NCBI GenBank assembly: GCA_047975215.1
Contig: JBKEDD010000005.1
Location: forward strand, 186,001-250,000
Origin: JAGRMG01 sp047975215
GTDB taxonomy: Bacteria; Pseudomonadota; Alphaproteobacteria; Rhodobacterales; Rhodobacteraceae
Length of the DNA: 64,000 nt
Direction of reading: 5' to 3'
In this document: one piece after another, positions 35,926 to 44,163 of the stretch
How positions within the stretch are numbered: position 1 is the stretch's first letter
How the letters are laid out: every line of letters starts with the position of its first letter
Made by a program: the position numbers and the translations under genes
The notes under the pieces: generated by a model
What the model saw: only the letters and a program-made list of their open reading frames with translations
Told to the model about the DNA's origin: nothing
Databases searched by the model: none

Positions 35926-36855
35926 ATGCCAGCGATTCTGACCATCAAGGATCTGCGCAAGACCTATGCCGGCGGGTTCGAGGCGCTGAAGGGCGTGACG
36001 CTGGGCATCGAAGCGGGCGAGATTCTGGCGCTGCTCGGCCCCAACGGGGCGGGAAAGACCACTCTGATCTCGACCGTCTGCGGCATCACCACCCCGAGTT
36101 CGGGCAGCGTCAGCGTGGCGGGCCACGACATCGTGTCCGAATACCGTGCCGCGCGATCCCTGATCGGGTTGGTGCCGCAGGATATCGCGCTGGAACCGTT
36201 CGAACGCGTCGCCAACACGGTGCGCTTTTCGCGCGGGCTGTTCGGGCGGCCGCGCAACGATGCCCATATCGAGGATGTGCTGCGCAAGCTGTCGTTGTGG
36301 GACAAGCGCGATTCGCCGATCAAGGCGTTGTCGGGCGGGATGAAGCGACGGGTGCTGATTGCCAAGGCGCTGGCGCATGAACCGCGCATCCTGTTCCTGG
36401 ACGAACCCACCGCCGGCGTGGACGTGGAGTTGCGCAAGGATATGTGGAACATCGTGCGCGAGTTGCAGGCCGACGGCGTCACCATCATCCTGACCACGCA
36501 CTACATAGAGGAGGCCGAGGCCATTGCCGACCGGGTCGGTGTCATAGACGGCGGCCAGTTGCTGCTGGTCGAGGACAAGGACCGGCTGATGCGCAGGATG
36601 GGACGCAAGCAGATCGAATTGCAGCTTTCCAAGCCGATAACGGCCGTCCCGGGGGATCTGGCGCGACACAGGCTCGAACTCGCGCAGGATGGCTGCGCGC
36701 TGGTCTATACCTATGACAGCCAGGCCGAGCGTACCGGCATCACCACGTTGCTGAACGACATGGCCGCCTCGGGCCTCGTGCTGCGCGACGTTAAGACGAG
36801 GCAAAGCAGCCTGGAGGAAATATTCGTCGGGCTGGTCTCGGGGGACGCAAAATGA
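35926..36855 (+). CDS. ABC-2 exporter ATP-binding protein (Nod/Drr type)
   Basis: 309 residues. Walker A GPNGAGKTT, signature LSGGMKRRVLIAKAL, Walker B ILFLDEPTAGVD and the switch region TTHYIEEAEAIADR are all intact. A C-terminal tail of about 80 residues is typical of NodI/DrrA-like exporters. Ribosome site GCGGAGGAAC precedes the ATG. It overlaps the permease gene by four bases. Together they form a two-gene exporter lacking an adaptor, as in polysaccharide/lipo-oligosaccharide or polyketide export. A link to the locus immediately upstream is possible but not proven. Confidence 0.92.
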   Translation: MPAILTIKDLRKTYAGGFEALKGVTLGIEAGEILALLGPNGAGKTTLISTVCGITTPSSGSVSVAGHDIVSEYRAARSLIGLVPQDIALEPFERVANTVRFSRGLFGRPRNDAHIEDVLRKLSLWDKRDSPIKALSGGMKRRVLIAKALAHEPRILFLDEPTAGVDVELRKDMWNIVRELQADGVTIILTTHYIEEAEAIADRVGVIDGGQLLLVEDKDRLMRRMGRKQIELQLSKPITAVPGDLARHRLELAQDGCALVYTYDSQAERTGITTLLNDMAASGLVLRDVKTRQSSLEEIFVGLVSGDAK

Positions 36856-37613
36856 ACTGGATCGCGATTGCCGCCATTTACCGCTATGAGATGGCGCGAT
36901 TCTTCCGCACGTTGCTGCAAAGCTTCCTGTCGCCGGTACTTTCGACCTCGCTTTATTTCGTGGTGTTCGGCGCGGCCATCGGCAGCCGCATCGAGCAGGT
37001 CGAGGGGGTCAGCTATGGCGCGTTCATCGTGCCGGGCCTGGTGATGCTGTCGGTGATCACCCAATCGCTGACCAACGCGGCCTTCGGCATCTATTTCCCG
37101 AAGTTCGTCGGTACCGTGTTCGAGTTGCTGTCGGCGCCGGTCAGCTTTCTGGAAATCGTGATCGGCTATGTCGGTGCCGCCGCGACCAAGGCGCTGTTCA
37201 TCGGCACGGTGATCCTTGTCACCGCGTCGTTTTTCGTGGATTTCCCGGTAAGGCATCCGCTGGCCATGGTCGCGTTTCTGATCCTGACCTGTCTCAGCTT
37301 TGCGCTTCTGGGCTTCATCATTGGCATCTGGGCCGGGAATTTCGAACAGCTGCAACTGGTGCCGCTGCTGATCGTGACACCGCTGGTGTTCCTTGGCGGG
37401 TCGTTCTATTCGATCACCATGCTGCCGCCGATCTGGCAGAAGGTAACCCTGTTCAATCCGGTGGTTTATCTGATTTCGGGGTTCCGATGGTCATTCTTCG
37501 GAACGGCCGATGTGCCCGTCGGCCTCAGCCTGCTTGCCATCGGCGTATTCACCGGCATCTGTCTGACGGCGATCTGGTGGATCTTCCACAGCGGCTGGCG
37601 GCTGCGCAGCTGA
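36852..37613 (+). CDS. ABC-2 exporter permease (NodJ/YadH type)
   Basis: 253 residues, six hydrophobic segments. RYEMARFFRTLLQSFLSPVLSTSLYFVVFGAAIG opens the first pair. FELLSAPVSFLEIVIGYV and the LTPLVFLGGSFYSI-type segment (VTPLVFLGGSFYSITMLPPIWQ) are the conserved ABC-2 motif. The last helix lies at FTGICLTAIWWIF. Length and pattern match YadH/NodJ. It is translated with the upstream ATPase via an ATGA overlap. The next gene starts about 115 bases later with its own leader. Confidence 0.9.
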   Translation: MNWIAIAAIYRYEMARFFRTLLQSFLSPVLSTSLYFVVFGAAIGSRIEQVEGVSYGAFIVPGLVMLSVITQSLTNAAFGIYFPKFVGTVFELLSAPVSFLEIVIGYVGAAATKALFIGTVILVTASFFVDFPVRHPLAMVAFLILTCLSFALLGFIIGIWAGNFEQLQLVPLLIVTPLVFLGGSFYSITMLPPIWQKVTLFNPVVYLISGFRWSFFGTADVPVGLSLLAIGVFTGICLTAIWWIFHSGWRLRS

Positions 37614-37727
37614 CGTGGAGAACCTGCGTTGCATATTTGCCGGTCGAAGCGTGAATTTGCCGACGTGGCCGAGTTCGTTTTATCGTCGCGCCTTGTTTGC
37701 GGTAGGGTGGCATTCTACATCGTGGGC

Positions 37728-38525
37728 ATGAACCTGCGCCTTCCCTTCATCAAGAACCCGCCGCTTGTCTCTGTTGTCCGGCTGGCGGGCACAATCGGAA
37801 TGGCCGGGCGCGCGTCGCTGACGGATACGGCCCTGGCGCCAATTCTCGAACGGGCGTTCCGCCGCGGCAAACCCGCTGCCGTGGCGCTTGAAATAAGTTC
37901 GCCGGGCGGATCGCCGGTGCAATCCTCGCTGATCGCGGCGCGTATCCGCCGCCTGTCGGTCGAGCGCGGGGTTCCTGTGATCGCCTTTGTCGAGGATGTG
38001 GCGGCATCGGGCGGGTACTGGCTGGCCACGGCAGCCGAGGAAATCTGGGCCGACGAAAGCTCCATCGTCGGTTCGATCGGGGTCATTTCGGCGGGCTTTG
38101 GCGCGCATGTCTTCCTGGCCAGGCAGGGTCTGGAACGGCGGGTGCACACGGCGGGCAAGTCCAAGTCGATGCTCGACCCGTTCCGTCCCGAGAACGAACA
38201 GGATGTCGAACGGCTGACCGTGATCCTGAACGGGCTGCACGGCAATTTCATCAATCAGGTCAAGGCAAGGCGGGGCGACCGGCTGAGCACCAGGACGGAC
38301 CTGTTCAGCGGCGATATCTGGCTGGCCGGGCGCGCGACCGACCTGGGGCTGATCGACGGGGTGGCGCATCTGAAACCGAAGATGCGCGAACGCTTCGGCG
38401 ACAAGGTGCAGTTCCGCCGCTATGGGTTGCGCCGGCCGTTCTGGAGCCGCCTTGGCGCCGAGATCGTGCAGGATGCCATCGCCGGGATCGAGGAGCGCGC
38501 GGCCTACGCGAGGTTCGGTCTGTGA
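37728..38525 (+). CDS. S49 family peptidase (SppA/SohB type)
   Basis: 265 residues, without an obvious N-terminal membrane anchor in this reading. ISSPGGSPVQSS and DVAASGGYW are conserved, and SIVGSIGVIS supplies the catalytic serine, as in the 36-kDa SppA enzymes. GKSKSMLDPF supplies the candidate lysine of the Ser-Lys dyad. The MNLRLPFIKNPPLVSVVRL start is chosen because upstream codons in the same frame look non-conserved. Such proteins cut signal-peptide remnants in the inner membrane. The short length suggests a single protease domain that assembles as an octamer-type ring. Confidence 0.9.
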   Translation: MNLRLPFIKNPPLVSVVRLAGTIGMAGRASLTDTALAPILERAFRRGKPAAVALEISSPGGSPVQSSLIAARIRRLSVERGVPVIAFVEDVAASGGYWLATAAEEIWADESSIVGSIGVISAGFGAHVFLARQGLERRVHTAGKSKSMLDPFRPENEQDVERLTVILNGLHGNFINQVKARRGDRLSTRTDLFSGDIWLAGRATDLGLIDGVAHLKPKMRERFGDKVQFRRYGLRRPFWSRLGAEIVQDAIAGIEERAAYARFGL

Positions 38526-38526
38526 C

Positions 38527-38697
38527 GTGATCATCAAGATTGTCCTCCTCTTTCTGATCGCGATGGGCGTGCTGGCGATGTTCGGCAGGCTGCGCCTGCC
38601 CGGACTGCGCCGGCTGGATGCGGCGCGCTGTCCTTACTGCCGACGCTTCCGGATCGGCAAGGGGCCATGCCCCTGTGAAAAAGCGGGGCGCGGCTGA
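38527..38697 (+). CDS. Small membrane protein with zinc-ribbon Cys pairs
   Basis: 56 residues beginning with GTG one base after the peptidase stop. One membrane helix (residues about 2-19) is followed by an arginine/leucine-rich stretch and two cysteine pairs, CPYC and CPC, about 14 residues apart, a minimal zinc-ribbon. The TGA shares one base with the ATG of the antiporter gene. The gene is short and easy to miss but its spacing between two tightly packed genes and the paired cysteines support it. Function unknown. Confidence 0.65.
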   Translation: MIIKIVLLFLIAMGVLAMFGRLRLPGLRRLDAARCPYCRRFRIGKGPCPCEKAGRG

Positions 38698-39641
38698 TGG
38701 TGTGGCTGCTGTGCGGGTTGGGGCTGCTGATCCTGCTATTGGCGGGCGATGCGCTGGTGCGCGGAGCGGTGAACCTAAGCCTGCGTTTGGGGGTTCCGGC
38801 CCTTATCGTCAGCCTGACCATCGTGGCCTTCGGCACTTCGGCGCCCGAACTCCTGGTGGCGATCAAGGCGGTTCAGGACAACGCGCCTGACATCGCGCTG
38901 GGTAACGTGGTCGGGTCGAACACGGCAAATATCCTGCTGATCCTGGGTATTCCCGCGCTGGTGACGGCGATACACACCAGCCAGTGCGACAGCGCCAAGA
39001 CCTATGCTCAGATGATGGCGGCGTCGGTTCTGTTCATCGTGCTGGCCTTCTTCGGTGTGTTCACCATCTTCAGCGGCCTTGTCCTGCTGGGTGCGCTGGG
39101 TATCGTCCTGTGGGATATGTTCCGCGATGCCCGGGTGCATCGCCAGGCCGGGCTGGCGACCGATCTGGACGAGATCGAGGAAGCCGACCCCGACATGCCC
39201 TATTGGCGCATCGGCGTCTATCTGGTGCTTGGCCTGGTCGGTCTGCCGCTTGGCGCGAACCTGCTGGTCGAGAACGCGGCCATCATCGCCAGCCGCTACG
39301 GTGTAAGCGACACGGTGATCGGCCTTACGCTGGTGGCCGTGGGAACCTCGCTGCCCGAGCTTGCAACCACGTTCATGGCGGCCCTGCGCCGCCATACCGA
39401 GGTCGCGCTGGGCAACGTCATCGGGTCGAACATGTTCAACCTGCTGGGCATTGTCGGGATCGCCAGTTTCTTCGGAAGTATTCCCGTCGATCCGGCTTTC
39501 CTGCGGTTCGATCTGTGGGTGATGCTGGCCGCGTCGCTGCTGTTGGCGCCGTTCGTCTACGGGTGCCGCGACATCACGCGACCCTGGGGCGTGACGCTGA
39601 CGGGGCTATATGTGGCCTATGTCATTTCCATCCTTGTGTGA
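38697..39641 (+). CDS. Calcium/sodium antiporter, CaCA family (YrbG-like)
   Basis: 314-residue inner-membrane exchanger with ten predicted helices and two inverted alpha repeats. Each repeat has its ion-binding motif, the first TIVAFGTSAPELLVAIKA with ALGNVVGSNTANILLI and the second VAVGTSLPELATTF with ALGNVIGSNMFNLLGIVG. Both acidic residues are present. Length is typical of the bacterial branch. The start overlaps the small zinc-ribbon gene by one base (TGATG). Confidence 0.94.
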   Translation: MVWLLCGLGLLILLLAGDALVRGAVNLSLRLGVPALIVSLTIVAFGTSAPELLVAIKAVQDNAPDIALGNVVGSNTANILLILGIPALVTAIHTSQCDSAKTYAQMMAASVLFIVLAFFGVFTIFSGLVLLGALGIVLWDMFRDARVHRQAGLATDLDEIEEADPDMPYWRIGVYLVLGLVGLPLGANLLVENAAIIASRYGVSDTVIGLTLVAVGTSLPELATTFMAALRRHTEVALGNVIGSNMFNLLGIVGIASFFGSIPVDPAFLRFDLWVMLAASLLLAPFVYGCRDITRPWGVTLTGLYVAYVISILV

Positions 39642-39680
39642 TGGCCATTGGCCGGATCCGGCCGGGAAAGGGCAGAGACG

Positions 39681-40460
39681 ATGAAGCACAGCCTTGTTAC
39701 CGGTGCAGGTACCCGGCTGGGCCGGGCCATGGCCTTGTACCTGGCGGGGCGCGGGTTCGACGTGGCGGTACATTTCGCCAGTTCCGCCGATGGCGCCGAA
39801 CAGACCGCGGCCGAGATTCGTGCCTTGGGGCGGCGGGCCGTGACGCTGCGCGCCGATCTGCTTGAGGAGGCGCAGACCCGTTCGCTGCTTGCCGATGCGG
39901 CGGGCGCGCTGGGCGGGCCTGTCACATGCCTGGTCAACAACGCCTCGATCTTTGAATACGACACTCTGACGAGCGCCACGCGAACCTCGTGGGACAGGCA
40001 TATGGAAAGCAATCTGCGCGCGCCCTTCGTGCTGATGCAGGCCATGGCTGCGCAAGGTCTGGCGCCGGTCGCGGACGGGACCGGCGAACCGCTGGCCACC
40101 GGCCTGGTGGTCAACATGATAGACCAGCGGGTGCGCAAGCTGACGCCCGAGTTCATGAGCTATACCATCGCCAAGATGGGTTTGTGGACGCTGACGCGTA
40201 CCGGCGCGCAGGCGCTGGCGCCCGCGATCCGGGTCAATGCCATCGGTCCGGGCCCGACGCTGCGCGGCCACCGCCAAAGCGAGGCGCATTTCGCCGCCCA
40301 ACGCGCCGGAACCATTTCGGGCCGCGGGTCCAATCCCGAGGACATCACTTCCGCCCTGGGCTATTTCCTGGACGCACCGGCCGTTACCGGCCAGTTGCTG
40401 TGCGTGGATGGCGGCCAGCATCTTGGCTGGAGAACACCGGACCTTCCGGGCGTCGAATAA
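39681..40460 (+). CDS. SDR oxidoreductase, pteridine-reductase/FolM-like
   Basis: 259 residues. The cofactor motif reads TGAGTRLG, with Arg in place of the second glycine of TGxxxGxG, the TGxxxRxG hallmark of PTR1/FolM pteridine reductases. LVNNASIFEYDTL, the Asp in MIDQRVRKL (in the usual Ser position) and the YTIAKMGL pair Tyr/Lys complete the D-Y-K site. It likely reduces dihydromonapterin or dihydrofolate using NADPH. The ATG at 39681 is used; the frame extends 11 codons further. Confidence 0.85.
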   Translation: MKHSLVTGAGTRLGRAMALYLAGRGFDVAVHFASSADGAEQTAAEIRALGRRAVTLRADLLEEAQTRSLLADAAGALGGPVTCLVNNASIFEYDTLTSATRTSWDRHMESNLRAPFVLMQAMAAQGLAPVADGTGEPLATGLVVNMIDQRVRKLTPEFMSYTIAKMGLWTLTRTGAQALAPAIRVNAIGPGPTLRGHRQSEAHFAAQRAGTISGRGSNPEDITSALGYFLDAPAVTGQLLCVDGGQHLGWRTPDLPGVE

Positions 40461-40535
40461 AAGGTGCCCCATCGTCAAGTTTTGCACCGCACGAGTCTTT
40501 GTAGCATAAGCGTTACAAAAACACCTGTGTTTTCA

Positions 40536-40563
40536 TTGACTTGAAAAGGCCATAAAATAATAT
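40536..40563 (+). promoter_or_regulatory. Candidate promoter upstream of uvrC, TTGACT-N16-TAATAT
   Basis: A good -35 match TTGACT (40536) and -10 match TAATAT (40558) are separated by 16 bases inside an AT-rich stretch, in an otherwise GC-rich region, about 190 bases before the uvrC ATG. Confidence 0.45.
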
Positions 40564-40584
40564 CACGTATTTTCAGATGCTTAC

Positions 40585-40598
40585 AAAAGTGCACTTTT
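40585..40598. promoter_or_regulatory. 14-bp perfect palindrome upstream of uvrC
   Basis: AAAAGTGCACTTTT lies 22 bases after the candidate -10 and is followed by a T-run and two further TGCA/GTGC motifs. It could be a repressor site or a weak early terminator. It is not a LexA site of the alphaproteobacterial GTTC-N7-GTTC type. Confidence 0.35.
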
Positions 40599-40667
40599 TT
40601 TGTGCAGTCGTGCGAACCCGGCTGAATGCAACGAGAAATTGCGCCTCGCCGAAAGTTATCTGCAAAC

Positions 40668-40676
40668 TTATCCACA
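40668..40676 (+). promoter_or_regulatory. Perfect DnaA-box sequence TTATCCACA
   Basis: Consensus DnaA box, with one imperfect neighbour (TTATCTGCA, 40656) and a partial inverted copy after it. A single box before a repair gene more likely marks DnaA-linked regulation than an origin. Confidence 0.35.
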
Positions 40677-40753
40677 CGTTCCGTGGATTTGTTCGGGCTT
40701 GAACCGGACGCATCAAGATTGCAGCCACGGCCAGAGAATCATATCTCCTGCCT

Positions 40754-42631
40754 ATGACCGATCAGCCCGCCCGTTCCGATGACCCGTCCGCGACCGGCCA
40801 TGCCTGCATACAGGCATATCTGAAAACGCTGGACGGTTCGCCCGGCGTCTACCGGATGCTCGATGCGCAGGCGCGTGTTCTATATGTCGGCAAGGCGCGC
40901 AATCTGCGCGCGCGGGTGTCAAGCTATGCCCGCCCCGCCGGACACAGCCCGCGGATCGCGCGCATGATCGCGGCGACCGCGTCGATGATGTTCCTGAGCA
41001 CACGCACCGAAACCGAGGCGCTGCTTCTGGAACAGAACCTCATCAAGCAGCTCAAGCCGAAATACAATGTCCTGCTGCGCGACGACAAGAGCTTTCCCAA
41101 CATCCTGGTGGCCGGGAATCATCCGTTCCCTCAGATCAAGAAACATCGTGGTGCGAAGAACGAGAAAGGCAACTATTTCGGCCCCTTTGCCAGTGCCGGC
41201 GCGGTGAACCGCACGCTGAACCAGCTGCAAAAGGCGTTCCTGCTGCGCAATTGCACCGACTCCGTGTTCGAGGGGCGCACCCGGCCCTGCCTTCTGTATC
41301 AGATCAAACGCTGTTCGGCGCCCTGCGTGGGCCTGATCTCGGAAGCCGAATATGGCGCGAGCGTCCGTGATGCCGAACGGTTTCTCTCGGGGCGGTCGAC
41401 CACGGTGCAGGAAGAACTGGCGGCGCAGATGCAGATCGCGTCCGATGCGATGGAGTTCGAGCGCGCCGCCGCCCTGCGCGACCGCATCCGCGCCCTGACA
41501 CAGGTGCAGGGTGCGCAGGGCATCAACCCGCGCGGCGTGGCCGAGGCCGACGTGATCGCACTGCATATCGAGGGCGGCCAGGCCTGTGTTCAGGTGTTCT
41601 TCATCCGGTCGGGCCAGAATTGGGGCAATCGCGACTTCTATCCGCGCATCTCGGACGACATGGCGCCGGCCGAGGTGATGGAGGCGTTTCTTGGCCAGTT
41701 CTACGACAGCAAGGAACCGCCGCGCCAGGTGATCCTCTCGGATGCGATCGAAAACGCCGACCTGATGACCGAGGCGCTGTCGGGCAAGGCCGGGCGCAAG
41801 GTCGCGCTGCTGGTGCCGCAGCGTGGCGAAAAGGCCGAACTGGTCTCGGGCGCGCTGCGCAACGCGCGGGAATCGCTGGCCCGGCGCATGTCCGAAAGCG
41901 CCACCCAGGCGCGGCTGCTGGAGGGGCTGGCACAGGCTTTCGGGCTGGAGGGCCCGCCGCAACGGATCGAGGTCTACGACAACAGCCATATCCAGGGCAG
42001 CGACGCGGTGGGTGCGATGATCGTGGCCGGGCCCGAGGGCTTTGTGAAGAACAGCTATCGCAAGTTCAACATCCGCGGCGGTGACCTGACGCCGGGCGAC
42101 GATTTCGGCATGATGAAGGAGGTGCTGAACCGCCGCTTCTCGCGGCTGCTGAAAGAGGATCCGGACCGTGACCGCGGGCTTTGGCCCGATCTGCTGCTGA
42201 TCGACGGCGGTGCCGGTCAGGTCAGTGCCGTTGGCGAGATCATGCAGGCGCATGGTCTGACCGACATTCCGGTGGTGGGGGTGGCCAAGGGCATCGACCG
42301 CGACGCCGGCAAGGAAGAGTTCCACCGCCCCGGCCAGCGTGCCTTTGCGCTGCGCCGCAACGACCCGGTGCTGTATTTCGTTCAGCGGCTGCGCGACGAG
42401 GCGCACAGGTTCGCCATCGGCACGCATCGTGCCAAGCGCGCCAAGGCCATCGGCGCCACGCCGCTTGACGAGGTGCCGAACGTGGGCGCGGCCCGCAAGA
42501 GGGCGCTGCTGGCGCATTTCGGTTCGGCCAAGGCCGTGAGCCGCGCCGCCCTGGCCGACCTCAAGGCGGTCAACGGGATCTCGGAAGGCCTGGCGCAGAA
42601 GATATACGACTTCTTCCACGAAAAGGGCTGA
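40754..42631 (+). CDS. uvrC: Excinuclease ABC subunit C
   Basis: 625-residue dual nuclease of nucleotide excision repair. The order is GIY-YIG domain (GVYRMLDAQARVLYVGKARNLRARVSSY), the UVR helix pair that binds UvrB (DAMEFERAAALRDRIRAL), the RNase H-like second nuclease (YDNSHIQGSDAVGAM, then LLIDGGAGQV), and C-terminal helix-hairpin-helix repeats (VPNVGAARKRALLAHFG). Length is normal. The promoter region upstream is unusually AT-rich, with a palindrome and a DnaA box. The stop codon lies inside the terminator stem. Confidence 0.98.
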   Translation: MTDQPARSDDPSATGHACIQAYLKTLDGSPGVYRMLDAQARVLYVGKARNLRARVSSYARPAGHSPRIARMIAATASMMFLSTRTETEALLLEQNLIKQLKPKYNVLLRDDKSFPNILVAGNHPFPQIKKHRGAKNEKGNYFGPFASAGAVNRTLNQLQKAFLLRNCTDSVFEGRTRPCLLYQIKRCSAPCVGLISEAEYGASVRDAERFLSGRSTTVQEELAAQMQIASDAMEFERAAALRDRIRALTQVQGAQGINPRGVAEADVIALHIEGGQACVQVFFIRSGQNWGNRDFYPRISDDMAPAEVMEAFLGQFYDSKEPPRQVILSDAIENADLMTEALSGKAGRKVALLVPQRGEKAELVSGALRNARESLARRMSESATQARLLEGLAQAFGLEGPPQRIEVYDNSHIQGSDAVGAMIVAGPEGFVKNSYRKFNIRGGDLTPGDDFGMMKEVLNRRFSRLLKEDPDRDRGLWPDLLLIDGGAGQVSAVGEIMQAHGLTDIPVVGVAKGIDRDAGKEEFHRPGQRAFALRRNDPVLYFVQRLRDEAHRFAIGTHRAKRAKAIGATPLDEVPNVGAARKRALLAHFGSAKAVSRAALADLKAVNGISEGLAQKIYDFFHEKG

Positions 42632-42648
42632 GCCCGGAGGCTCAGCCC
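42625..42648 (+). terminator. uvrC terminator
   Basis: Perfect 10-bp stem GGGCTGAGCC / GGCTCAGCCC with a CGGA loop. The uvrC TGA is inside the left arm. Only a short T-poor tail follows. Confidence 0.7.
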
Positions 42649-42660
42649 TGAATATGCACG

Positions 42661-42679
42661 GCGCCCGGGAACCGGGCGC
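42661..42679 (-). terminator. Hairpin at the 3' end of the VPLPA-CTERM remnant
   Basis: 8-bp stem GCGCCCGG / CCGGGCGC with a GAA loop, six bases after the minus-strand stop. It probably ended the ancestral gene. Confidence 0.5.
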
Positions 42680-42684
42680 GGGAT

Positions 42685-43209
42685 TTACGACTTGCGTCGG
42701 CGCATCAGCGCGAGGCCGCCCAGATCGCTCAGGATCAGCAGCCCGCCCGCCGGAAGCGGAACCGGAGACATGCCGGCACTGAAGGTCAGGTTGTCTGCGT
42801 AGATGCCGCTGCCGGTGCCCAGGTCGCCGGTTATGCCGAAGGTGACCTTGGCGACGTTGGTCGCGGACAGGGACAGCGTGTGCATGGTGCTGTCCGACGC
42901 AACTATATCGAGCGTCACCGTTTCGAGCAGCGCGTCGAGCGCATCGAAGGCGCTGACGAACAGCCGGTCCGCATCGGCGTTGAAATCGCCGAGATCGACC
43001 GAGATACCGCCCACCAGGCTTGCAAAGGTCGCGGTCCAGAACGAGTCGCCCCGCGAACTTGAACGGACGAGCATCTGCGATCCGCCCGGCCCGGAAGCAC
43101 CCGAGCAGGCACCGGCTGCGGCGCCCGCGGTGATGGTGACCTCCGCCGTGCTGCAATCGGCGGTGCTGTCGTAGTGATAACGGTTGGCTGCATCGCCACG
43201 GGTTGCGCG
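42685..43209 (-). pseudogene. 5'-truncated VPLPA-CTERM sorting-domain protein
   Basis: The C-terminus reads SPVPLPAGGLLILSDLGGLALMRRRKS, a textbook VPLPA-CTERM signal (motif, hydrophobic helix, basic tail) that normally is cut by an exosortase-type enzyme at the inner membrane. Upstream is a beta-rich Ala/Ser/Thr/Asp domain that includes a Cys pair. The frame continues upstream as RGDAANRYHYDSTADC with no ATG, GTG or TTG in a sensible position. There is no signal peptide, which every exported VPLPA protein needs. Further upstream the frame runs antisense through pgsA. The gene therefore seems to have lost its 5' end next to pgsA. The terminator is retained. The upstream limit is approximate. 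Confidence 0.7.
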
Positions 43210-43248
43210 CCTCTTCCCTTGTCGGGGGCAAAGGGATATGCCTCGGCC

Positions 43249-43917
43249 ATGCTGTCGATGAACCTGCCCAACGTGTTGACGATCCTGCGATTGCTCGCCG
43301 CGCCCGGGCTTGCGTTGATGTTCCTGTATTTCCACAGGCCCTATGCCGACTGGTTCGCGCTGGTGCTGTTCCTCGGCGCAGCGATCACAGACTGGTTCGA
43401 TGGCTATCTGGCGCGGGCATGGAAGCAGGAAACACGGATGGGCGCGATGCTGGATCCGATCGCCGACAAGGCGATGGTGATCATCGCGCTGATGGTGATC
43501 GTGGGCTATTCGTCGATGTCGCCCTGGCTGGTGCTGCCGGCCACTGTGATCCTGTTTCGCGAGGTGTTCGTTTCGGGCCTGCGGGAATATCTTGGCGATA
43601 CGGCCGGAACGCTGAAGGTCACGCGCCTGGCCAAGTGGAAGACCACCGCGCAGATGACAGCGATTTCGGTCCTGTTCGCGCAGGGCGTGTTCGAACATTA
43701 CCTGGGCATGTCGGCCTTTGGCATGGACGATGCGCTTGTCGGTCAGATCCTGATGGGCGAGGTCGACGATATGCACGGTCTGCGCTGGAAGTTCGACGGC
43801 ATGGTCTGGTCGGGCCGCGCCGGTCTTTGGCTGTTGTGGCTGGCCGCCGCATTGACCCTGATCACCGGCATCGACTACTTTCGCAAGTCGCTGCCGTTTC
43901 TGAAGGAGCCGCGCTGA
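43249..43917 (+). CDS. pgsA: CDP-diacylglycerol--glycerol-3-phosphate 3-phosphatidyltransferase
   Basis: 222-residue inner-membrane enzyme making phosphatidylglycerophosphate, the phosphatidylglycerol precursor. The CDP-alcohol phosphotransferase signature is complete: DGYLAR (DG..AR), eight residues, G, then D and D in GAMLDPIADK. Membrane helices span the N-terminal MNLPNVLTILRLLAAPGL and later segments. ATG at 43249 or 43258 (MNLPN) both fit. No clear ribosome site separates them. It overlaps moaD by one base (TGATG). The 76-base leader adjoins the truncated VPLPA gene. Confidence 0.95.
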   Translation: MLSMNLPNVLTILRLLAAPGLALMFLYFHRPYADWFALVLFLGAAITDWFDGYLARAWKQETRMGAMLDPIADKAMVIIALMVIVGYSSMSPWLVLPATVILFREVFVSGLREYLGDTAGTLKVTRLAKWKTTAQMTAISVLFAQGVFEHYLGMSAFGMDDALVGQILMGEVDDMHGLRWKFDGMVWSGRAGLWLLWLAAALTLITGIDYFRKSLPFLKEPR

Positions 43918-44162
43918 TGGATGTGTTGTATTTCGCATGGGTCCGCGAACGGATCGGACTGCCCTCGGAGAGGGTCGAGACCGACGCCGCCACCGTGGCC
44001 GGGCTTGTCGAGGAACTGCGCGCCCGCGAGGACCGCTATGCCGCCGCGTTCGCCGACCTGTCTGCGCTGCGGGTGGCGCTGGATCAGGAGCTTTGTGATT
44101 TCGATGCGCCCCTGGCCGGTGTACGCGAGGTGGCGTTCTTCCCGCCCATGACGGGCGGGTGA
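43917..44162 (+). CDS. moaD: Molybdopterin synthase sulfur carrier subunit
   Basis: 81-residue ubiquitin-like sulfur carrier for molybdopterin synthesis. MDVLYFAWVRERIGL is the typical N-terminal strand. The chain ends FFPPMTGG, with the double glycine that is thiocarboxylated. Start overlaps pgsA by one base. moaE begins two bases after its stop. The pair forms the heterotetrameric synthase. Confidence 0.95.
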   Translation: MDVLYFAWVRERIGLPSERVETDAATVAGLVEELRAREDRYAAAFADLSALRVALDQELCDFDAPLAGVREVAFFPPMTGG

Positions 44163-44163
44163 G

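Noticed and set aside
37620..37727. Upstream extension of the S49 peptidase from 37629
   Set aside because: The extra 33 residues contain no membrane helix or family sequence, and the family begins at MNLRLPF. A longer N-terminus would not alter the assignment.
40668..40676. Chromosomal origin at the DnaA box before uvrC
   Set aside because: Only one perfect box is seen, and no parAB, gidAB, hemE or dnaA genes are near. Whole-genome GC skew would be needed to support an origin.
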